Part shown: piece by piece, positions 36,170 through 45,910 of the stretch | Layout: each line of letters begins with the position of its first letter | How positions within the stretch are numbered: position 1 is the first letter of the stretch | Source: Thalassospira profundimaris | GTDB lineage: Bacteria; Pseudomonadota; Alphaproteobacteria; Rhodospirillales; Thalassospiraceae | NCBI RefSeq assembly: GCF_003326795.1 | Contig: NZ_JPWI01000010.1 | Location: 1-64,000, forward strand | Length of the DNA: 64,000 bases | Direction of reading: 5' to 3' | The notes under the pieces: generated by a model | What the model was told of the DNA's origin: nothing | Databases searched by the model: none | What the model saw: the letters and a program-made list of their open reading frames with translations, nothing else | Program-made: the position numbers and the translations under genes

Positions 36170-37453
36170 TTATGCCTGTTCGCGGGCAACTGCGCGCCAG
36201 CCGATATCACGGCGGCAGAAACCACCGTCCCAGTCAATTGCATCAACGGCCTCATAGGCGCGTTGCTGGGTTTCGGTAACGGTCGTGCCGCGTGCGGTTA
36301 CGCCAAGAACGCGGCCACCGGTCGCAACCAGCTTGTCGCCATCCATTTTGGTGCCAGCGTGCAGAACCTTGACCTTGTCCATGGCATCCGCGGCCGCGAC
36401 ATTTTTGATCTCGGTGCCTTTTTCATAAGATCCCGGATAGCCCTTTGCTGCCATGACAACCACCATCGCGGTTTCGTCATGCCATTCCGGTTTGACTTTA
36501 TCGAGGGTGCCGGTCGCCGCACCATCAAGGATATCAAGAACGTCTGATTTCAGACGGGTCATCAGGACCTGACATTCCGGATCACCGAAACGAATGTTGT
36601 ATTCGATCAGCTTCGGGTTGCCTTCATCGTCAATCATCAGACCGGCAAACAGCACACCCTTGAACGGATGGCCTTCATTGGCCATGCCCTTGACGGTCGG
36701 GACGATGATCTGTTCCATGACCTTGGCTTCGACCGCATCGGTGAAAACCGGGGCCGGGGAATAGGCCCCCATGCCACCTGTATTCGGACCCGTATCGCCT
36801 TCGCCAACGGCCTTGTGGTCCTGGGCTGCGACCAGCGGAATAACGTTTTCGCCGTCACAAACCGCAAAAAATGAGGCTTCCTCACCTTTGAGGAATTCCT
36901 CAATCACGATTTCCGCGCCAGCATCGCCAAACTTGCCGCCAATCATGCATTCATCAATCGCGGCAAAGGCTTCGTCATTTGTCATACAAATGGTGACACC
37001 CTTGCCCGCTGCCAGACCGTCGGTTTTTACCACGATCGGCGCGCCATGCTTTTCTACAAATGCCTTGGCATCTGCCGGATTGGTGAAACGGCCATAGGCC
37101 GCGGTCGGGACACCGAATTTTGCGACCATGTCCTTCATGAAGCCCTTGGAGCCTTCAAGCTGTGCCGCCGCCCTGGAGCACCCAAACGACTTGATGCCTT
37201 CTGCGTCGAGCGCATCAACAAGGCCAGCCACCAGCGGGGCCTCGGGGCCGACAACCACCAGATCAACTGCATTGTCCTTGGCGAAGGTTACCAGACCGTC
37301 GATATCGCCATCGGAAATCGCGACACATTCGGCGGAATCCGCGATCCCGGCATTGCCCGGTGCACACCACAGTTTGGAAATGCGCGGGCTGCGCGCAATG
37401 GCCCAGCACAATGCGTGTTCACGTCCGCCGCCGCCAACGACCAGAACCTTCAT
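36170..37453 (-). CDS. purD: phosphoribosylamine-glycine ligase
   Basis: 427 residues, standard ATP-grasp GAR synthetase of purine biosynthesis. N-terminus [20 protein letters not shown], then [48 protein letters not shown] and [13 protein letters not shown]. The longer frame upstream has no family character; ATG 37453 fits. It is divergent from xseA. Confidence 0.96.
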   Translation of the reverse strand: MKVLVVGGGGREHALCWAIARSPRISKLWCAPGNAGIADSAECVAISDGDIDGLVTFAKDNAVDLVVVGPEAPLVAGLVDALDAEGIKSFGCSRAAAQLEGSKGFMKDMVAKFGVPTAAYGRFTNPADAKAFVEKHGAPIVVKTDGLAAGKGVTICMTNDEAFAAIDECMIGGKFGDAGAEIVIEEFLKGEEASFFAVCDGENVIPLVAAQDHKAVGEGDTGPNTGGMGAYSPAPVFTDAVEAKVMEQIIVPTVKGMANEGHPFKGVLFAGLMIDDEGNPKLIEYNIRFGDPECQVLMTRLKSDVLDILDGAATGTLDKVKPEWHDETAMVVVMAAKGYPGSYEKGTEIKNVAAADAMDKVKVLHAGTKMDGDKLVATGGRVLGVTARGTTVTETQQRAYEAVDAIDWDGGFCRRDIGWRAVAREQA

Positions 37454-37572
37454 GACTTTATCCTTCGACTTGTCCGATTGCTTGATGGTCCATGCGCGAT
37501 GAACTAGGCTAGACCCAAACGCCATCCCGCAAAATGATTCAATGTGCGGGCTTTTAGCATAAAGTACCCTTG

Positions 37573-39255
37573 ATGACGCAAGATTTGTTCGACCCCTATG
37601 CCCCGGTACCGGAAACCCCTGTGAAATCGGGAAATACGCCCGAATTTTCGGTTTCGGATTTGTCCAATGCACTCAAACGCACGGTCGAGGATGCCTTTTC
37701 CTTTGTCCGGGTGCGCGGGGAAATTTCCGGCTTTAAACAGGCCAGTAGTGGCCATATGTATCTGGCGCTTAAGGACGACAAGGCGGTTCTTGATGGCGTG
37801 TGCTGGCGCGGGCAGGCGACCAAACTTGGTCTGGTGCCCGAAGACGGCATGGAAGTCATTGTTACCGGACGCCTGACGACATTCCCGGGCCGTTCGAAAT
37901 ATCAGATCGTCATTGAAAGCATGGAAGTGGCGGGCGAAGGCGCGCTGCTTAAATTGCTTGAAGAACGCAAAAAGAAACTTGCCGCCGAAGGTCTGTTTGA
38001 CCCGGATCGTAAAAAGCCGATCCCGTTTCTACCCAATGTCATTGGTATTGTGACCTCTCCCACCGGGGCGGTGATCCGCGATATCATGCATCGTCTGCGC
38101 GAACGTTTTCCGCGCCGGGTTCTTTTGTGGCCGGTGCTGGTTCAGGGGCAGGGCGCTGCCGAACAGGTGGCCGAGGCCGTGCGGGGCTTTAATGATCTTT
38201 TACCCTATGGGCAAATCCCCCGTCCGGACGTCTTGATCGTCGCGCGTGGCGGCGGATCGCTTGAAGATTTGTGGTGCTTTAACGAGGAAGTCGTTGCCCG
38301 TGCCGTGGCGGACTCCGATATCCCGGTGATTTCGGCGGTCGGGCACGAAACTGATACGACGTTGATTGACTTCGTATCAGACCTGCGCGCACCAACGCCG
38401 ACCGGGGCGGCCGAAAAGGCCGTGCCGGTCCGTATGGACCTGATCGGTCAGGTCGAGGAAGATGGTCTGCGACTGGCACAGGCGGTCCGTCGTTTGGGTC
38501 TTGAAAAGAAAACTGCACTTGAAAGTCTGGCGCGTGGTTTGGGTGATCCCAAAAGGATGCTCGAAGAACGCGCGCAGATACTCGATAACTGGGCGGATCG
38601 TTTGCCACGCGCAGCCGTAAACCTGACAGCGCAGGCACGTGCGCGTCTGAACGAGGCCAGTGCGCGTCTTGTCAGTCCGCGAGAACAGCTTTCTGAAAAA
38701 CGCGGGCGTCTTGAAAATGCGGCATTGCGTCTGGATGGTGCAATGAAATCCGCCCTTCAGATGCAGCAATCGCGCCTTGATCGGGCATCTGCCGGGTTGC
38801 GTCCGACCGATGCCAAACGCGATATCCTGCGCGCAGACAAACAAATTGCTGATCTTGCTGGCCGAATGCAGGCGGCAGTGCGCAACACGCTTACGCGTGA
38901 GGCCGAAGGACTGGCGCGTTACGACCGGCTTCTGGAAAGCTATTCCTATCGCAATGTTCTTAAACGCGGCTTTGCGGTCGTGCGGGATGGTGCGGGCAAC
39001 CTTGTTGGCAAGTCGGGCGATCTGGTGACCGGCCAGCCCTATGATCTTGAGATGGGCGACGGCATCACCCGTGTTACGGCGGGCGAGGGCGTTGCAACCC
39101 CGGATCCCGCGCCAGTGCAGCGCCAGGATGATAGTGCTAATATCGCTGATCCGAACCTTGCCACATCGGCGCCCGAAACATCCGCCAAACCGAAACCGTC
39201 AAAGAAGAAAAATCCGCGACCACAGGAAGATGACAGACAGGGGAGCCTTTTGTAA
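37573..39255 (+). CDS. xseA: exodeoxyribonuclease VII large subunit
   Basis: 560 residues. An N-terminal OB-fold ([40 protein letters not shown]) is followed by the catalytic domain ([71 protein letters not shown]). It degrades single-stranded DNA with XseB. The helical stalk is long and a basic Pro/Lys tail closes the protein, about 100 residues longer than the E. coli enzyme. It overlaps the next gene by one base (TAATG). Confidence 0.95.
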   Translation: MTQDLFDPYAPVPETPVKSGNTPEFSVSDLSNALKRTVEDAFSFVRVRGEISGFKQASSGHMYLALKDDKAVLDGVCWRGQATKLGLVPEDGMEVIVTGRLTTFPGRSKYQIVIESMEVAGEGALLKLLEERKKKLAAEGLFDPDRKKPIPFLPNVIGIVTSPTGAVIRDIMHRLRERFPRRVLLWPVLVQGQGAAEQVAEAVRGFNDLLPYGQIPRPDVLIVARGGGSLEDLWCFNEEVVARAVADSDIPVISAVGHETDTTLIDFVSDLRAPTPTGAAEKAVPVRMDLIGQVEEDGLRLAQAVRRLGLEKKTALESLARGLGDPKRMLEERAQILDNWADRLPRAAVNLTAQARARLNEASARLVSPREQLSEKRGRLENAALRLDGAMKSALQMQQSRLDRASAGLRPTDAKRDILRADKQIADLAGRMQAAVRNTLTREAEGLARYDRLLESYSYRNVLKRGFAVVRDGAGNLVGKSGDLVTGQPYDLEMGDGITRVTAGEGVATPDPAPVQRQDDSANIADPNLATSAPETSAKPKPSKKKNPRPQEDDRQGSLL

Positions 39256-40109
39256 TGCGCTTGGCATTTAAAACCATTATCGCAGCCGCCAGTCTGTTGG
39301 GCGCCAGCATCACGGCACAGGCGGCCGAGCCGACCTATAAAGGCCAGTTTGTTCAGGGCGGGATTGTCTTTGGCCAGACAGCGGCGGGCGATGCCATTTT
39401 TCTGGATGATGAAGCGATTGATACCATTGCACCCGATGGTCGTTTCATCATCGGCTTCCCGCGCGACTATGAAGGCCCGGCCAAGCTGACAATCCGGCAT
39501 TCGGACGGCAGCACCGAAGAATTCGCCTATGACATTGGTGATCGCGCGTTTGACATTCAGCGGATTGATGGCCTGCCCAAAAAGATGGTCACCCCCGATC
39601 CCGAGGTCATGAACCGGATCAAGGATGATAACCGTCAGGCGCGCGAAGCACGTGTCGAACGCTTTACCGAGAACTTCCTTGAAAACGGGTTCATCTGGCC
39701 AGCGATTGGTCCGATCAGCGGTGTCTATGGATCGCAACGCATTTTAAATGGCGAACCGCGATCCCCACATTGGGGAGTAGATATTGCCGTTCCGACCGGA
39801 ACGCCGGTTGTGGCACCGGCTGACGGGATCGTGACGCTGGCCCATCCCGATATGTATTTTTCCGGGGCGACGCTGTTTCTTGATCACGGACTGGGTATGG
39901 TGTCGGCCTTTTTGCATCTGGCTGAAATCGATGTCAAAGTTGGCGATGTGGTCAGGCAGGGGGATGTGATTGCCAAGGTGGGGGCATCGGGCCGGGCGAC
40001 CGGGCCGCATCTGGATTGGCGGATCAATGTCGGGGCCGCACGGGTCGATGCCCAATTGCTGGTCCCGCCGATGGAAGAAGCGCAAAAGGCGGCAAACGCC
40101 AACAACTGA
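39255..40109 (+). CDS. secreted M23-family metallopeptidase (LytM-like)
   Basis: 284 residues. Signal peptide 1-23 (ending TAQA), an N-terminal beta-rich domain, then a peptidase M23 domain: SPHWGVDIAVPTGTPVVAPA carries the first zinc ligands, LHLAEIDVKVGDVVRQGD follows, and GPHLDWRI carries the last. Zinc ligand residues look intact. It probably cleaves peptidoglycan cross-links or activates amidases. Co-transcribed with xseA (1-nt overlap). Confidence 0.9.
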   Translation: MRLAFKTIIAAASLLGASITAQAAEPTYKGQFVQGGIVFGQTAAGDAIFLDDEAIDTIAPDGRFIIGFPRDYEGPAKLTIRHSDGSTEEFAYDIGDRAFDIQRIDGLPKKMVTPDPEVMNRIKDDNRQAREARVERFTENFLENGFIWPAIGPISGVYGSQRILNGEPRSPHWGVDIAVPTGTPVVAPADGIVTLAHPDMYFSGATLFLDHGLGMVSAFLHLAEIDVKVGDVVRQGDVIAKVGASGRATGPHLDWRINVGAARVDAQLLVPPMEEAQKAANANN

Positions 40110-40124
40110 CGGGAAACGCAAACC

Positions 40125-41672
40125 ATGAAAAAGCACGGGGCCGTCGCCGCAGGACATGATGTCACAGCACTTGCGGCTGCCCGTGTGCTTGAAGAAGGTG
40201 GTAATGCGTTTGACGCGGTGGTGGCTGCGATGTGGGCGGCCTGTGTTGCCGAACCCGTATTGGCATCCCTTGGCGGTGGTGGCTTTGTCATGGCGCGTCC
40301 TGCGGGCAAACCGCCGCGCCTTTATGATTTCTTTGTCGAAACGCCACTTGAAAAACGATCCCGCGAAGATCTGGAATTCGAGAGCCGCCTTGCGACCTTT
40401 GCCGGTGGCGTAACCCAGGAATTCCATGGCGGATACGGTTCAGCTGCGACACCGGGTGTTGTGGCGGGCCTGTTTAAAATCCATGCCGATCTGGCCCGTT
40501 TGCCAATGGCGCAACTGGCTGAACCGGCCATGATCGCCGCACGGGATGGCGTGGTTCTCGATGACTTTCAGCGCTATGTGATGGGGATCGTTGAACCCTT
40601 GTTGGCGTTTGCCCCCGATAGCCGGACAATCTTTGGTAAACCGGGCCACACCGACGAGGCCGGGTTTGAACTGCTTGAGAGTGGCGCGCTTCACGTCCAA
40701 ACCGACCTGGCTGATAGCATCGATTATCTGGTGCGAACCGGGGCAGACGGGTTTTATCGCGGTGATCTGGGGCATGCGCTGGTAAGGGAATGCAAGGAGT
40801 TCGGTGGGTATCTCGGTGCCGGGGATTTGGCTGCCTATCGTGTTCTGGTGCGTGATCCGCTGCTTGTCAGCGGGCGAAAGGGGCGCTTTATTCTGAACCC
40901 GCCACCGGCATCGGGCGGTGTTCTGGTCGGATTTGGACTTAAACTGGCGCGCGAGATGTCCTTGGGGAGTTTCGGATCGGCCCGTCATCTTGAAGCCATG
41001 TCACGGATTATTCATGCCACGGGGCTGGTGCGCGGGGATTATGGCGCAACCTCGGCCATTCTTGCCGACGAGCTTTGCGAACGGTATCGCCTGATGATCG
41101 GCGAACGCCCGTTGAGCCAGCAGGGAACAACCCATATTTCGGTCGTTGATGAAGACGGGAACCTTGCGGCTGCGACGATATCGAACGGATCGACATCGGG
41201 CCGGATCGTTCCGAAAACCGGGATCATGATGAATAACATGCTGGGCGAGGCTGATCTTTCACCCGACGGGTTCCATCTATGGCCGTGCGGCGTTCGGATG
41301 ACATCGATGATGACGCCTGCGCTTTACCTTGGCGATGACGGGAATTCGGTGGCATTGGGGTCGGGCGGATCTAACCGCATCAGATCGACGATGCTTCAGG
41401 TCCTGTTGAATATCGATGCCTTTGACATGACCCTGCATGGGGCGGTTTCCGCACCGCGCATGCATGTTGAGGATGATCTTCTATCCGTTGAACCGGGATT
41501 TGATGACGCCTTGCTTGATCAACTGAGTCTTGAAAATCAAAGCCGTTGGGACAGCGAAGATATGTTCTTTGGCGGGGTGCATGCCGCCAAGGTCAGTGCG
41601 GATGGCATGACTTTTTCTGCCGTCGGCGATGCAAGACGCAACGGGCATCACATCAGCATTTCGAAAGACTGA
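40125..41672 (+). CDS. gamma-glutamyltransferase family protein, apparently cytosolic
   Basis: 515 residues, Ntn-hydrolase GGT family. Motifs: GGNAFDAVVAAMWAACVAEP, LGGGGFVMARPAG and the autoprocessing/nucleophile threonine in QQGTTHISVVDEDGN. No signal peptide: the protein starts at MKKHGAVAAGHDVT, so unlike classical periplasmic GGT it should stay inside the cell, as in oxamate amidohydrolase-like or intracellular relatives. It lies 15 nt after the M23 gene. Confidence 0.85.
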   Translation: MKKHGAVAAGHDVTALAAARVLEEGGNAFDAVVAAMWAACVAEPVLASLGGGGFVMARPAGKPPRLYDFFVETPLEKRSREDLEFESRLATFAGGVTQEFHGGYGSAATPGVVAGLFKIHADLARLPMAQLAEPAMIAARDGVVLDDFQRYVMGIVEPLLAFAPDSRTIFGKPGHTDEAGFELLESGALHVQTDLADSIDYLVRTGADGFYRGDLGHALVRECKEFGGYLGAGDLAAYRVLVRDPLLVSGRKGRFILNPPPASGGVLVGFGLKLAREMSLGSFGSARHLEAMSRIIHATGLVRGDYGATSAILADELCERYRLMIGERPLSQQGTTHISVVDEDGNLAAATISNGSTSGRIVPKTGIMMNNMLGEADLSPDGFHLWPCGVRMTSMMTPALYLGDDGNSVALGSGGSNRIRSTMLQVLLNIDAFDMTLHGAVSAPRMHVEDDLLSVEPGFDDALLDQLSLENQSRWDSEDMFFGGVHAAKVSADGMTFSAVGDARRNGHHISISKD

Positions 41673-41676
41673 CTTA

Positions 41677-42267
41677 TCAGGACAACCCGACCCGTTCCTT
41701 GACCGCCCGACGGCTGGAAGCAAGGATGCTTTCGGCTTGTTCATCATCAAAGGTTGCCCGTGCCATGGCAAGGGCCCCGGCCATTTCACTTGTCAGGGAT
41801 TTTGCCAAAGATGCGGTATCGACGGATTTCGGTTCGATCTGTTCGAGATGTTCCGTGATGACCTGATGCATCATGGAAAGGCCGCGTCCAAAGGCCTGTT
41901 TTCCGGCGGCGTCCATACGGGCTACATCACCTGAAAGTGCTGCCATCGGGCATCCTGTTTCGGGGTGATCACGGTGGTCACGCCCCAGATAAAGATCGAT
42001 GTAAAGACGCAAACCCTGAGATGGTGTACCGTTTGCCAATGTTCTGGTCAGATGAATAAGGGTTGTTTCAAACATCTCGGTGATGGTTTGCGCGACAAGG
42101 TCTTCCTTGGATTTGAAGTGGGCATAAAAGCCGCCATGGGTCAGACCGGCCTCTGACATCAGCTTGGCAACGCCAACGCCATCCGGCCCTTTGAGACGGA
42201 TGGTCTGCGACGCACTGGCAAGAATGCGTTTGCGGGTTTCTTCCTTGTGGCTGGCATCATAACGCAT
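41677..42267 (-). CDS. TetR-family transcriptional regulator
   Basis: 196 residues from ATG 42267. HTH at the N-terminus: ETRKRILASASQTIRLKGPD, GVGVAKLMSEAGLTHGGFYA, HFKSKEDLVAQTI. The C-terminal domain is of the type seen in regulators of redox enzymes (TGCPMAALSGDVAR with a cysteine). The longer frame to 42453 overlaps the upstream reductase and lacks family similarity. It lies downstream of an aldo/keto reductase on the same strand. Confidence 0.88.
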   Translation of the reverse strand: MRYDASHKEETRKRILASASQTIRLKGPDGVGVAKLMSEAGLTHGGFYAHFKSKEDLVAQTITEMFETTLIHLTRTLANGTPSQGLRLYIDLYLGRDHRDHPETGCPMAALSGDVARMDAAGKQAFGRGLSMMHQVITEHLEQIEPKSVDTASLAKSLTSEMAGALAMARATFDDEQAESILASSRRAVKERVGLS

Positions 42268-42290
42268 GGCAAAATCCGGTTCATTGGTGG

Positions 42291-42329
42291 AGCAACCCTT
42301 CCCGAATGCGTAAATCGGGAAGGGTTGCT
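42291..42329. other. 15-bp perfect hairpin between reductase and tetR
   Basis: AGCAACCCTTCCCGA/TCGGGAAGGGTTGCT with a 9-nt loop. No T-run on the minus-strand 3' side, so it could be an attenuating hairpin, an operator or an mRNA stabiliser. Confidence 0.55.
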
Positions 42330-42352
42330 TAAAGCATGAAGAAACAGCGCTG

Positions 42353-43417
42353 TCACGCGGTGGTGACAAAGCTCGCCCGGCGAATGATTTTGTCGCCACC
42401 GCGCGCCTGCGCACCAAGGGACTGGATTTGATCATGGGGTGTGCCGCGCTCAAAGGCGCTTACCGACGTCAGTCTGTCAATTTGATCCTGTGTCAGATGA
42501 ACATCAAGCGCACCAAGTGTCGCGTCAAGTTGGGACAGGGTACGGGGCCCGAGGATCGGAACCATGCCGGTCGACAGATTGCGGGATTGATCAAGCAGCC
42601 ATGCAATGGCGACATTTGCAGGTGTTGTATCGGCCTCTGTCGCGATGCTGATGACGGTATCAAGAATTGCAGTTTTGCGACCTGATTGTTCAGAGTGAAC
42701 AAGAATACCCCCCAGCCCCTGCAGGCGACCTTGTTCGTTGTTGCGGTATTTTCCGGTCAACATGCCACCTGCCAATGGTGACCAGGTGGTGATGCCAAGT
42801 CCAAGGGCATCGGCCATCGGGATCAGGTCGCGCTCAGCACTGCGTTCGACCAGATTATATTCGGTTTGAATAGCAACAAGCGGCGACCAGCCGCGAAGTT
42901 CGCCAATCATGTCCGCGCGTGCGATGCGCCATGCCGGGAAATTTGAAAGGCCCGCATAATGGATTTTCCCGGCCTGTACGAGGTCTTCAAAGCCCCGCAT
43001 GATTTCTTCCATCGGGGTCGTCTCGTCGGTAAAATGTGCCCAATAGAGGTCGATATGGTCTGTTTTTAGCCGTTTGAGGCTGGCTTCGACCGAGCGGACC
43101 ATGTTTTTGCGGCTGTTGCCCGACTTGCTGATGCTGCCATCATTTTCGGCACCCATTGTATATTTGCTTGAAAGCACAAAATGGTCGCGGTCATTGGCAA
43201 TCAGTTGACCAACGAATTCTTCGGATTGGCCAACCTGATAGGTATCAGCGGTGTCAATGAAAAATCCGCCTGCCTCTGCATAGCGGTCAAAAATCTTTCT
43301 TGCCTCTGCAAAGTCGCTTCCATATCCCCAGCCCGTGCCGAAATTGCCGGTGCCAAGGGCCAGTTGGGACACGCGCAGCCCGGATTTGCGACTTAAAACC
43401 TGATTTCCGATGGTCAT
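42353..43417 (-). CDS. aldo/keto reductase
   Basis: 354 residues, AKR fold. Motifs: FFIDTADTYQVGQSEEFVGQ (catalytic Asp and Tyr region), SSKYTMG (Lys), HIDLYWAHFTDETTPMEEIM and a C-terminal NADPH-binding SVSAFERG region. Start at 43417 with AAGGA 9 nt upstream. Reduces aldehydes/ketones; substrate unknown. Two related palindromic boxes lie upstream (43463-43500). Confidence 0.9.
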   Translation of the reverse strand: MTIGNQVLSRKSGLRVSQLALGTGNFGTGWGYGSDFAEARKIFDRYAEAGGFFIDTADTYQVGQSEEFVGQLIANDRDHFVLSSKYTMGAENDGSISKSGNSRKNMVRSVEASLKRLKTDHIDLYWAHFTDETTPMEEIMRGFEDLVQAGKIHYAGLSNFPAWRIARADMIGELRGWSPLVAIQTEYNLVERSAERDLIPMADALGLGITTWSPLAGGMLTGKYRNNEQGRLQGLGGILVHSEQSGRKTAILDTVISIATEADTTPANVAIAWLLDQSRNLSTGMVPILGPRTLSQLDATLGALDVHLTQDQIDRLTSVSAFERGTPHDQIQSLGAQARGGDKIIRRASFVTTA

Positions 43418-43462
43418 TTCTGTGATCCTTCTCAAGCGATGCCGACTGGCATGCTGAATTAA

Positions 43463-43500
43463 ATTATGTTCGTAATTTAATATAAAATTATGATCATAAT
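43463..43500. promoter_or_regulatory. paired palindromic operator boxes upstream of aldo/keto reductase
   Basis: ATTATGTTCGTAAT (43463-43476) and ATTATGATCATAAT (43487-43500) share 12 of 14 bases, start 24 bp apart, and the second is a perfect palindrome. They lie 46-83 nt upstream of the reductase start in an AT-rich promoter zone (the 301-nt gap 43418-43718 otherwise shows nothing clear). The likely binder is the linked TetR protein or another regulator. Confidence 0.6.
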
Positions 43501-43718
43501 ATAAAAAGGCAAGCAGAAACTTTCCACGGATGTGATCGGGAATCAGTTATCGCAGGGGTAATGTTGAAAAAGGTGTTCGGGAATAAGGTATTGGCCTGAC
43601 AAGGTTCGGCAAATCAAATGCTCTTCAGTCAGGCAGGTTCACCGGGAATTTTCCATGTTTCCGATTTTTAATCAAAGGACTCGGTGGCCATGTCTTTGTA
43701 ATATGGTTTCCGAACCTC

Positions 43719-44204
43719 TTAACGCGGGACGTCGTCGACGGCCCGAACATCAAGCAACGGTGCCGCGTCGATATTTTCGGCATTCATCATGGAAGCTACA
43801 CGCTGCATGGATGAGAGAAGCTGGGTTTTTTCCCAGTCGGGCAAGCCTTCGAACTGCTTGATGAATTCTTCATGAAGCATGGTGGGTGCGGTGGCCAGAA
43901 CGGCACGTCCGGCCTCGGTCAGGAAGGTATTTACCACACGTTTATCCGTCGAACTGCGGCGGCGTTCGGCAAGGTCGCGCTGTTCAAGGCGGTTCAGAAT
44001 TGTCGTGACAGTCGCCTGACTGAGCGACACATGGTTGGAAATCCGTTTGACCGTGACATTCTGCAATTCGTCAATGGCGCGCAGAACCATCACCTGCGGG
44101 ATGGTCAGGCCGCACACTTTCATCACGCGCTTTGAATGCAAATCCGTCGCCCGGATAATCTGGCGCAAGGCGACAAGAATATCCTGCCAATAGGTTTCGG
44201 TCAT
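43719..44204 (-). CDS. MarR-family transcriptional regulator
   Basis: 161 residues. Winged HTH: LTIPQVMVLRAIDELQNVTV, KRISNHVSLSQATVTTILNR and the wing LAERRRSSTDKRVVNTFLTE, all typical MarR. Dimerisation helices at both ends. Target unknown; it lies upstream of the reductase on the same strand but 301 nt away, so it is a candidate regulator of it. Confidence 0.88.
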   Translation of the reverse strand: MTETYWQDILVALRQIIRATDLHSKRVMKVCGLTIPQVMVLRAIDELQNVTVKRISNHVSLSQATVTTILNRLEQRDLAERRRSSTDKRVVNTFLTEAGRAVLATAPTMLHEEFIKQFEGLPDWEKTQLLSSMQRVASMMNAENIDAAPLLDVRAVDDVPR

Positions 44205-44319
44205 GGCGTTCCCTTTTGCTTTTAGGGGCGTGTGAAAGTCAGTGTTATCGGGTAACGGGCTTTGTGTTTTTGTTCAAGACCATTTGTCTTGCGACAAAGT
44301 GCGCCTGCAAATTCCAAAC

Positions 44320-44913
44320 CTATCTGAAACGCTGGATCACGGCGAAGATCAGCGAGAAAATCGCAATCAGGATGATGGCAACGGTTGCAATCAAAAGGGC
44401 CTGTTTTGTGCGCAATTCATTGGCTTGTTTAAGCTCGATATAGGCGATCACATTGTGTCGAAGCTGATCCATTTCCGGAGCAACATCAAGTCCGCTTAGA
44501 TAAAGTCTGGCCCCGGCACGTGCCAAAAGATCATTGGTCTTGTTCATTTGCTGGGTGAAAAGAGCGTACCGTTCCTCGGTATCGGCAAGGTCACCTGTCA
44601 GATCGTCTTCGTTATCGCCAGCGCGTGCGATCGTGATTGTGGTTTTGATCAGGCTGTTTGCATCGGCCTCGACGCATTCGGAAAGTGTGGCACGCGGCTG
44701 GTCATCCGAGCATTCCACTGCGCGATTACCATATTCCTCAAGTGCCTTGCGCAAATGTTCCTTAAGCTGTTTGTCGAGTTCGGAGACCTGCAAGCGGATG
44801 TCGCGCGCTGCACTGCGGATTTCAGAAACGTCCTGATCAAGCGCCATGCTTGGCCAAACGGCAAACATCGATCCGGCAATCAATAAACAAACAATGACCA
44901 GGAAACGGCTCAA
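44320..44913 (-). CDS. membrane-anchored hypothetical protein with periplasmic helical domain
   Basis: 197 residues. Signal peptide or anchor at 1-24 (FLVIVCLLIAGSMFAVWPSM), a helical, charged central region with two cysteines (AVECSDDQPRATLSECVEA) that could form a disulfide, and a C-terminal transmembrane helix (about 171-193). The topology suggests a periplasmic domain tethered at its C-terminus. I do not recognise the family. Confidence 0.75.
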   Translation of the reverse strand: MSRFLVIVCLLIAGSMFAVWPSMALDQDVSEIRSAARDIRLQVSELDKQLKEHLRKALEEYGNRAVECSDDQPRATLSECVEADANSLIKTTITIARAGDNEDDLTGDLADTEERYALFTQQMNKTNDLLARAGARLYLSGLDVAPEMDQLRHNVIAYIELKQANELRTKQALLIATVAIILIAIFSLIFAVIQRFR

Positions 44914-45010
44914 AAAGGGGGACTCCAGCCTTCGATCAGAACATCAAGCCGCAAGTCTGAGGCAATGGTGTTCCTATTGGGTTAATGCACCGGCCGGAAT
45001 TTCAAGCAGA

Positions 45011-45910
45011 TCAGTTCGGCCAGCGGCGATGAACCCAAAGCCATTGTTCAGGGCGTTCGCGTATCCAGGATTCCAGAACCGCGTTTACATCGGTCATGAT
45101 CGTGGCGACATCAGCGTGGCGGTCGCCGGTTCTGGTGACTGGAAGTGCCGGATAGAACGTCATGCGAAAATGCGCACCTTGTAGTCGTTCAACCCGCACT
45201 GGTATGATCGGTGCGTCATATTTCAGGGCAAATTGCGCAAGTGCGGGGGCAGTCATCGCATCACGGCCAAAAAACGGGACCGGGATGCCGTCACTCATTT
45301 TCTGATCGACCAGCATGCAGGCATGACCGCCCTGTTTCATAAAGCGTGTCAGTTTGCGTGCACCATCGGGGCCTTTTTGTACCAATTGCCCGCGGAAAGT
45401 CTTGCGCGCGCGCATGAACAGATCATCCACCCATGGATTATCCGGTGCGCGATAGACACTCATCATGTCCATCTCAAGCACGGCTGCGATGCACATGCTG
45501 ACTTCCCAGTTGCCGATATGCCCGGTAAAGAACAGACCGGGTTTGCCGTCATCTTTAAGCGCACGTCCATTTTCCGCACCGATGATTTCAATGCGGGAAC
45601 CACCGGGCCGCATTTTATGCAGATGCGGTATTTCGGCCGCAGACCGGCCAAGATTTTCCCACATATCGGCGATGATTTTTTCGATCTCGTCAGCGGACTT
45701 TTCAGGAAAGGCCTTGATCAGATTGTTTCGCGCCTTTTTGGATTGTCCGACTTTGGTGCCAATGGTGCGCAGTAACCAGCCGCCGAAATTTGACGCCATA
45801 TCAACCGGCATGATCGCAAACAGCCAATAAAGAAGATACGCCCCGAACCCCTGAAGCGGGTGGGAGATGTATTTTTGGCGCATCCGGTAGAGATTGCTGT
45901 TCTTATCCAT
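45011..45910 (-). CDS. lpxL: lipid A biosynthesis acyltransferase (LpxL/LpxM family)
   Basis: 299 residues. The HX4E catalytic motif is in FFTGHIGNWEVSMC, and the family blocks ADMWENLGRSAAEIPHL and LVDQKMSDGIPVPFFG are present. Adds secondary acyl chains to Kdo-lipid A at the inner membrane. The ATG at 45910 overlaps the end of lpxK by 8 nt. Chain-length specificity cannot be read from sequence. Confidence 0.88.
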   Translation of the reverse strand: MDKNSNLYRMRQKYISHPLQGFGAYLLYWLFAIMPVDMASNFGGWLLRTIGTKVGQSKKARNNLIKAFPEKSADEIEKIIADMWENLGRSAAEIPHLHKMRPGGSRIEIIGAENGRALKDDGKPGLFFTGHIGNWEVSMCIAAVLEMDMMSVYRAPDNPWVDDLFMRARKTFRGQLVQKGPDGARKLTRFMKQGGHACMLVDQKMSDGIPVPFFGRDAMTAPALAQFALKYDAPIIPVRVERLQGAHFRMTFYPALPVTRTGDRHADVATIMTDVNAVLESWIRERPEQWLWVHRRWPN

